Shown one piece after another: positions 5,595-9,420 of a DNA stretch of 9,420 bases (positions are counted from its first letter, which is position 1; each line of letters starts with the position of its first letter). The translations under genes and the position numbers were made by a program. Origin of the DNA: Nitrospirota bacterium (GTDB taxonomy: Bacteria; Nitrospirota; UBA9217); assembly GCA_021788515.1 (NCBI GenBank), contig JAJYKN010000021.1:1-9420 (forward strand). The letters run 5' to 3'. The notes under the pieces are model-generated. The model had not been told where the DNA came from. It saw nothing but the letters and a program-made list of their open reading frames with translations, and searched no databases.

Positions 5595-6260
5595 TTATCG
5601 GGCCTCGCACGCAGTATGCCGAATGACCTTTCCTTTGACCATGTAGACGACCATTTCCGCGATGTTGGTGGCATGGTCCGCTACACGCTCCAGGTATTTC
5701 GTGATGTAGGTGAGGCGCACAGCACGCGATATGTTCTTGGGGTCCTTGAGCATAAAAAGCAGCAGCTCATTGAAGATCTGACGGTTCAGGTTGTCGACGT
5801 AGTCGTCGGCTGCGCACACTTTCATGGCAAGACCGGCGTCCTTGGCCACAAAGGCGTCAAGGCTGTCCTTCAGCATTTTCTGGGCCGCCTCTGCCATGCG
5901 CGGGATATCGATATACGGCTTCAGCGGCGGTTCGTCGTTCAGCTCGATTGCGCGCTCGCAAATATCGACAGCCAGGTCTCCCATGCGTTCGAGGTCGGTG
6001 ATGATCTTGATGGCCGTGGTAATGAAGCGAAGATTGCTTCCCGAGGGCTGCCAGATGGCCAGGAAACGGATGCATTCCTCCTCGATCTCCACGTCGAAAT
6101 TATTGATAATGGCATCGCCGTCAATGACCTCGATTGCCAGCTTTTGATCACGCTCAACCAGGGCCACAATGGATTTCCGGATGGACTCCTCGACAGCCCC
6201 CCCCATTTTGAGCAACCGCTCCTTGAGCGCCTCGATGTCCTGTTCTTTCTGTCTGGCCAT
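5595..6260 (-). CDS. phoU: Phosphate transport system regulator PhoU
   Basis: A 221-residue all-helical cytoplasmic protein, the usual PhoU length, made of two similar three-helix halves. Each half carries the metal-binding signature: E91-x3-D95-x3-D99 (ERMGDLAVD) and E191-x3-D195-x3-N199 (ERVADHATN). PhoU connects the Pst transporter to phosphate signalling through a PhoR-type kinase and keeps uptake in check when phosphate is plentiful (established for the family). It is the last gene of the pst operon here. The ATG is preceded by AAGGAGG at 6266-6272, 5 bases away, so it has its own strong ribosome site after the repeat-filled spacer behind pstB. No PhoR or PhoB gene lies in the window. 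Confidence 0.95.
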   Translation of the reverse strand: MARQKEQDIEALKERLLKMGGAVEESIRKSIVALVERDQKLAIEVIDGDAIINNFDVEIEEECIRFLAIWQPSGSNLRFITTAIKIITDLERMGDLAVDICERAIELNDEPPLKPYIDIPRMAEAAQKMLKDSLDAFVAKDAGLAMKVCAADDYVDNLNRQIFNELLLFMLKDPKNISRAVRLTYITKYLERVADHATNIAEMVVYMVKGKVIRHTACEAR

Positions 6261-6288
6261 TCAGCCCTCCTTGTTAAATATCGGCGCA

Positions 6289-6316
6289 GGGGTCAAGCAG
6301 CAAGGGGCAAGGATTT
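6289..6316 (-). repeat. Two inverted copies of the 14-bp repeat (pstB-phoU spacer)
   Basis: Two adjacent 14-base units, GGGGTCAAGCAGCA (6289-6302) and AGGGGCAAGGATTT (6303-6316), are degenerate reverse complements of the units at 6351-6406. In particular 6299-6314 matches the reverse complement of 6353-6368 at 14 of 16 positions, so the two blocks can fold on each other around a 38-base loop. Confidence 0.65.
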
Positions 6317-6350
6317 CAACTACACGCGGGACAGGTCTCTGATACTTCCC

Positions 6351-6406
6351 TGATCCATGTCCCTTGCTCCATGCCCCCTGCCCCATGCCCTTTGCTCCAT
6401 GCCCCT
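6351..6406 (+). repeat. Four tandem copies of a 14-bp repeat (pstB-phoU spacer)
   Basis: Four consecutive units with an exact 14-base period: TGATCCATGTCCCT, TGCTCCATGCCCCC, TGCCCCATGCCCTT and TGCTCCATGCCCCT. The approximate consensus is TGCTCCATGCCCCT. They fill the spacer between the pstB stop and phoU together with the inverted copies at 6289-6316. They are non-coding, have no CRISPR-like spacers, and show no T-run that would make a terminator. Confidence 0.85.
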
Positions 6407-6414
6407 CTGTCTTC

Positions 6415-7179
6415 TTACCCGAACCTTCCCGTTATATAATCGTCGGTCTGTTTATTATCCGGATTCGTGAATATTTTCTCGGTTGTTCCGTATTCAATAA
6501 GCTCGCCCATATAGAGGAAGCCCGTCATATCCGACACGCGGGCAGCCTGCTGCATATTGTGGGTCACGATGATGATCGTAACGTCTTTTTTTAGGGAACC
6601 GACCAGCTCCTCGATCTTGGACGTTGAAATGGGGTCCAGGGCCGAGGTCGGCTCGTCAAAGAGCAGCACCTCCGGTTCAACGGCCAAGGCCCGCGCAATG
6701 ACGAGCCGCTGCTGCTGTCCTCCGGACAACTCGTAGGCGCTCTCGTTCAACTTGTCCCTGACTTCAGGCCAGAGGGCCGCGTGTTTGAGCGCCTCTTCGA
6801 TCCGCCCCACAAGCTCCGACTTGTTCCTGATGCCTTTCAATCTGAGTCCGTAGGCGATGTTTTCGGCAATGCTCATGGGGAAGGGCGTGGGTTTCTGGAA
6901 TACCATGCCGATACGACTGCGAAGATTAATGAGATCGATGTCGTTCGAGAGAATATTTCTGTCCTGGAAAAGGATCTCCCCTTCATACCGGTGTTTCGGA
7001 TATAAATCGTGCATCCGGTTAAAACATCTGAGGAGCGTCGTCTTGCCGCAGCCCGACGGTCCGATCAGCGCGGTGACCTTATTTTTAAAGATCGGAAACG
7101 ATATGTTTTGGAGCGCATGGATGTCTCCGCTATAGTAAAAATTCAGGTCTTTGACCTCGATCTCGATCGTTCCCTTCAA
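6415..7179 (-). CDS. pstB: Phosphate ABC transporter ATP-binding protein PstB
   Basis: A 254-residue ATPase, normal for PstB, that powers phosphate import through PstC/PstA at the inner membrane. It has Walker [10 protein letters not shown] (40-48), Q-loop Q95 in [12 protein letters not shown] (a PstB hallmark), signature LSGGQ (151-155), Walker B VLLFDE (171-176), D-loop SALD and switch His207. The early NRMHDLYP stretch after Walker A is also typical of PstB. The start codon is TTG (7177-7179). It overlaps the pstA stop by four bases (TTGA) and is supported by TGGAGGT at 7187-7193, 7 bases upstream. Translation is probably coupled to pstA. Confidence 0.97.
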   Translation of the reverse strand: MKGTIEIEVKDLNFYYSGDIHALQNISFPIFKNKVTALIGPSGCGKTTLLRCFNRMHDLYPKHRYEGEILFQDRNILSNDIDLINLRSRIGMVFQKPTPFPMSIAENIAYGLRLKGIRNKSELVGRIEEALKHAALWPEVRDKLNESAYELSGGQQQRLVIARALAVEPEVLLFDEPTSALDPISTSKIEELVGSLKKDVTIIIVTHNMQQAARVSDMTGFLYMGELIEYGTTEKIFTNPDNKQTDDYITGRFG

Positions 7180-8018
7180 CGCTTATACCTCCACCAGATG
7201 ATCACTCTGCCCACTATCGTGAGCGTGAGGATGAACAGGGTAATGACGAACGCCGCGCCCCATGCCTGCTCATGCCAGCTCTTGTACGGCCCCATGGCGT
7301 ATTGGAAGATCGTTACCGTGAGCGACGCGATAGGGCCGTTCATGTTCCCCGAAAAAAAGTTATTGTTGAACGACGTAAAGAGAAGCGGCGCGGCTTCTCC
7401 AGCGACACGGGCCATCGACAAAAGTATGCCGGTCAGAATGCCCGTGGCCGCCCCGCGGTAAACGATCTGGATGATCACTTTATAGTAAGGAGCGCCGAGC
7501 GCAAAGGCCGCCTCGCGAAGCGTCCAGGGAACGAGGGACAGCATGTCCTCCGTCGTCCGGAGCACTATGGGGATCATGATGATCGAGAGCGCCAGCGCGC
7601 CCGCCCATCCGCTGAAATGATGGAGCGGCCGTACAACTATCGCCCAGACAAAGGCCCCGACGACGAGGGCCGGAACACTGACCGTGATGTCCGAAAGAAC
7701 GCTGATCGCTCGCGCGGTCCTCGACCCGCGGCCGTACTCGGCGAGGAAGGTGCCCCCGAGGACGCCTATCGGCACGCCGATCAGGGTCGCGGCGCCGGTG
7801 ATCATCAACTGGCCGATGAACGCGTTCCGAAGCCCTCCGCCCTCGACGCCGGCGGGTACGGGATCGTTCAGGAAGAGACTGGGTTTCAAAGCGCCGATGC
7901 CGTTGATAAGCACGTCTCCCAGGATGTAAACGAGCCAGAAAAGGCCGACGGCGGCGGCAAGGCCGCTCAGGGTAAGGGCGATGAAGCTTTCGGCTTTTCT
8001 TTTTGTTTCGAGGTTCAT
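7176..8018 (-). CDS. pstA: Phosphate ABC transporter permease PstA
   Basis: A 280-residue inner-membrane permease with about six membrane helices, which forms the phosphate channel with PstC. The cytoplasmic coupling loop that contacts PstB is visible as [16 protein letters not shown] (167-182), the EAA motif of binding-protein-dependent permeases, followed by [13 protein letters not shown] (207-219), characteristic of PstA. A periplasmic segment [18 protein letters not shown] follows the first helix, as expected. The ATG at 8016-8018 overlaps the pstC stop (ATGA), and the gene's own stop overlaps pstB, so pstC-A-B form a tightly coupled block. Confidence 0.96.
   Translation of the reverse strand: MNLETKRKAESFIALTLSGLAAAVGLFWLVYILGDVLINGIGALKPSLFLNDPVPAGVEGGGLRNAFIGQLMITGAATLIGVPIGVLGGTFLAEYGRGSRTARAISVLSDITVSVPALVVGAFVWAIVVRPLHHFSGWAGALALSIIMIPIVLRTTEDMLSLVPWTLREAAFALGAPYYKVIIQIVYRGAATGILTGILLSMARVAGEAAPLLFTSFNNNFFSGNMNGPIASLTVTIFQYAMGPYKSWHEQAWGAAFVITLFILTLTIVGRVIIWWRYKR
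7187..7193 (-). promoter_or_regulatory. Ribosome binding site supporting the TTG start of pstB
   Basis: The minus strand reads TGGAGGT, with 7 bases to the TTG at 7177-7179. It lies inside the end of pstA and decides in favour of TTG, since no ATG is available near the start of the conserved ABC domain. Confidence 0.75.
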
Positions 8019-8956
8019 CGCGAGTATTTCCTCTCGGCCTTGAGGAGGAAGTATTTGGACACCGCCAGGATAACGAAACTCATTACAAAAAGAATAAGAG
8101 CAAGGTAATAAAGAGAGGACAGATAGAGATCGGTGTCCGCCTCTGTAAATTCATTCGCGAGGCTCACGGTGATGGTGGAAGCCGCGTCAAGGAGCGACGT
8201 TGCAATCCGGTGATTATTGCCGAGCACGAAGGCCACGGCCATGGTCTCCCCGAGCGCCCGGCCGAGCGACAAAGCGGCGCCCCCGAAAATCCCGAGTTTC
8301 GAGTACGGAAGCACGACATTTTTTACGACTTCCCATCGGGTGGCGCCGATGGCGTACGCGGATTCCTTCACGACGGAGGGAGTAAGATTGAAAGAGTCCC
8401 GGGCGATGCTGGCCGTAAAGGGAATGATCATAATGGCAAGGATCGAGCTCGCGGTCAGAAGGTCGATGCCCATCGGGTTGCCCTGGAAAAGAAATCCCAG
8501 GTAGGGCAGCTTCCCGATGCTCGCCTTGAGCGCGGGTTCGACATATCGCGACATGATCGGCGCAAGCGTGAACAAACCCCACATGCCGTAGATGATGCTC
8601 GGGATGGCGGCCAGAAGCTCTATCGCCACCCCGATCGGGGTTTTGAGGAAATTCGGGGCGATTTCCGTAACGAATATCGCAATGCCGATCGCGGTCGGAA
8701 TTGAGAAAAGCAGCGCAAACACGGTAGTCACAACGGTGCCGTAAATGGTCGTTGCCGCTCCGAAGATGCCTTTTACGGGGTCCCAGACAGTCGAGGTGAG
8801 AAAATTCACGACGCCGAATCTCCCGATTGCAAGCGAAGATTCGTTGAAGAGCACCGCAACGATCCCAATAATAAAAATGATGACGGTAAAAGAGGCTACG
8901 GCGGTAACAGAAGCGAATAGCAGATCAAAATAATTGTGCTTACGAGAATTGTCCAA
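8015..8956 (-). CDS. pstC: Phosphate ABC transporter permease PstC
   Basis: A 313-residue inner-membrane permease with about six helices, the partner of PstA. Family features are the first helix (residues 12-38), the IPSIIYGMWGLF segment (118-129), the EAA coupling loop VKESAYAIGATRWEVVKNVV (196-215) and the following LGRALGETMAVAFVLGN (231-247), which is diagnostic for PstC. The start is TTG (8954-8956): the frame is open upstream to a stop but has no in-frame ATG or GTG, and the next internal Met lies deep in the channel domain. The ribosome site is weak (ACAGG). The gene lies behind an attenuator-like hairpin that separates it from pstS. Confidence 0.95.
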   Translation of the reverse strand: MDNSRKHNYFDLLFASVTAVASFTVIIFIIGIVAVLFNESSLAIGRFGVVNFLTSTVWDPVKGIFGAATTIYGTVVTTVFALLFSIPTAIGIAIFVTEIAPNFLKTPIGVAIELLAAIPSIIYGMWGLFTLAPIMSRYVEPALKASIGKLPYLGFLFQGNPMGIDLLTASSILAIMIIPFTASIARDSFNLTPSVVKESAYAIGATRWEVVKNVVLPYSKLGIFGGAALSLGRALGETMAVAFVLGNNHRIATSLLDAASTITVSLANEFTEADTDLYLSSLYYLALILFVMSFVILAVSKYFLLKAERKYSR

Positions 8957-8993
8957 TGAAAGACCTGTCCGACATTCGACATAACATTCCGCA

Positions 8994-9040
8994 AAATTAA
9001 AAACGCGTCAGGTATTAAGTAGTATAAATACCTGACCCGT
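8994..9040 (-). terminator. Attenuator-type terminator between pstS and pstC
   Basis: GTCAGGTATT (9007-9016) and AATACCTGAC (9027-9036) are perfect inverted copies around a 10-base loop. Beyond a single C-C mismatch the pairing goes on for three more bases (9003-9005 with 9038-9040). On the minus strand the stem is followed at once by TTTTTAATTTT. This fits a rho-independent terminator placed after pstS, allowing partial read-through into pstC-A-B-phoU so that the binding protein is made in excess. Confidence 0.8.
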
Positions 9041-9072
9041 CGATTGCAACTTAATTTTTTTGCAGTTTTAGT

Positions 9073-9420
9073 TTAGTAATGAATCCCGTTCGCCTTCCAG
9101 TACGCACGGATCTTGTCTTTCAGCGACTTCGGGAGCGGAATGTAGATTAGTTCCTTTGCCTTGGCATCGCCGTGAGTAAACGACCAATTGAAGAACTTGG
9201 CGGTCTTTATGTTGGCGGCCTTCTTGTCCTTGGCGAGAAGTACGAACGTTCCGCCGGCAATGGGCCATGCATCTTTGCCCTTGGCGTTGGTCATCATCAG
9301 ATCAAAATCATTCTTGGGATCGAAATTTGCCGTCTTTGCGGCGGCTTCAAAGGTCTCCGACTTGGCCGACACAAACTTGCCGGCAGGGTTCTTCAGCTGC
9401 GTGTAGGTCAAGTTGTTCTG
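9073..9420 (-). CDS. pstS: Phosphate-binding protein PstS, C-terminal fragment
   Basis: The gene runs off the right edge; the last 115 residues are visible (the frame is open to base 9420, so any start codon seen inside is not the real one). The fragment begins QNNLTYTQLKNPAGKFV and contains DAWPIAGGTFVLLAKD and a C-terminal end KSLKDKIRAYWKANGIHY, typical of the second lobe of periplasmic PstS proteins, which are usually about 340 residues. It captures phosphate in the periplasm and delivers it to PstC/PstA. It is the first gene of the visible operon. The promoter and any Pho box lie beyond the window. Confidence 0.93.
   Translation of the reverse strand, partial: QNNLTYTQLKNPAGKFVSAKSETFEAAAKTANFDPKNDFDLMMTNAKGKDAWPIAGGTFVLLAKDKKAANIKTAKFFNWSFTHGDAKAKELIYIPLPKSLKDKIRAYWKANGIHY

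Noticed and set aside
5496..6353. Long plus-strand frame (285 codons) opposite phoU
   Set aside because: It is the antisense of a convincing phoU gene, has no recognisable domain, and its composition reflects the complement of PhoU codons.
6351..6406. CRISPR array
   Set aside because: The 14-base units are directly adjacent with no spacers, and no cas genes are present.
7272..8108. Plus-strand frame of 278 codons opposite pstA
   Set aside because: It is an antisense shadow of PstA, very rich in Arg, Gly and Asp, with no ribosome site or domain.
8003..8704. Plus-strand frame of 233 codons opposite pstC
   Set aside because: It is an antisense shadow of PstC with the same skewed charged composition and no supporting signal.
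1..9420. tRNA, rRNA, insertion sequence or attachment site
   Set aside because: I saw no cloverleaf-like sequence, rRNA motif, transposase frame or terminal inverted repeats with target duplications.

Overview
The window looks like chromosomal DNA of a Gram-negative, probably anaerobic bacterium of the Desulfobacterota/Geobacter type (former Deltaproteobacteria). This is an inference. It rests on a TonB-dependent outer-membrane receptor, a radical SAM peptide maturase resembling the so-called 'geopeptide' maturases known from Geobacter relatives, a large hybrid PAS histidine kinase, and a Pst phosphate operon ordered pstS-pstC-pstA-pstB-phoU.

Layout. (1) Bases 1-2489, minus strand: a three-gene unit read from right to left. 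It holds a TonB-dependent receptor (558-2489), a 32-residue Cys-Cys peptide gene (420-518) that I found by reading the sequence, and the N-terminal third or so of a radical SAM maturase that runs off the left edge (1-321). A strong intrinsic terminator-like hairpin lies between peptide and maturase. (2) Bases 2490-2990: a gene-free divergent region with several dyads. (3) Bases 2991-5466, plus strand: a small stand-alone WYL-domain protein followed 22 bases later by a membrane-bound hybrid histidine kinase (multi-TM sensor, Cys-rich PAS, HisKA, HATPase, receiver). (4) Bases 5467-5594: a convergent spacer with degenerate short repeats. (5) Bases 5595-9420, minus strand: the pst-phoU phosphate uptake operon, with the end of pstS at the right edge. 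It has an attenuator hairpin between pstS and pstC, 4-base stop/start overlaps between pstC/pstA and pstA/pstB, TTG starts for pstC and pstB, and an inverted array of 14-bp repeats between pstB and phoU.

How the genes work together. In the left block, the peptide would be modified by the radical SAM enzyme, and the receptor may move the product, or a metal or cofactor bound to it, across the outer membrane. This coupling of receptor and RiPP-like genes is the most interesting part of the window. The WYL/kinase pair looks like a two-gene signalling unit whose sensor input cannot be named from sequence. The right block is a standard high-affinity phosphate importer: PstS binds phosphate in the periplasm, PstC and PstA form the channel, PstB powers it, and PhoU reports transport status to phosphate signalling. 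Both minus-strand operons share one design: a gene whose product is likely needed in excess (precursor peptide, PstS) is followed by a hairpin plus T-run that would lower expression of the genes behind it.
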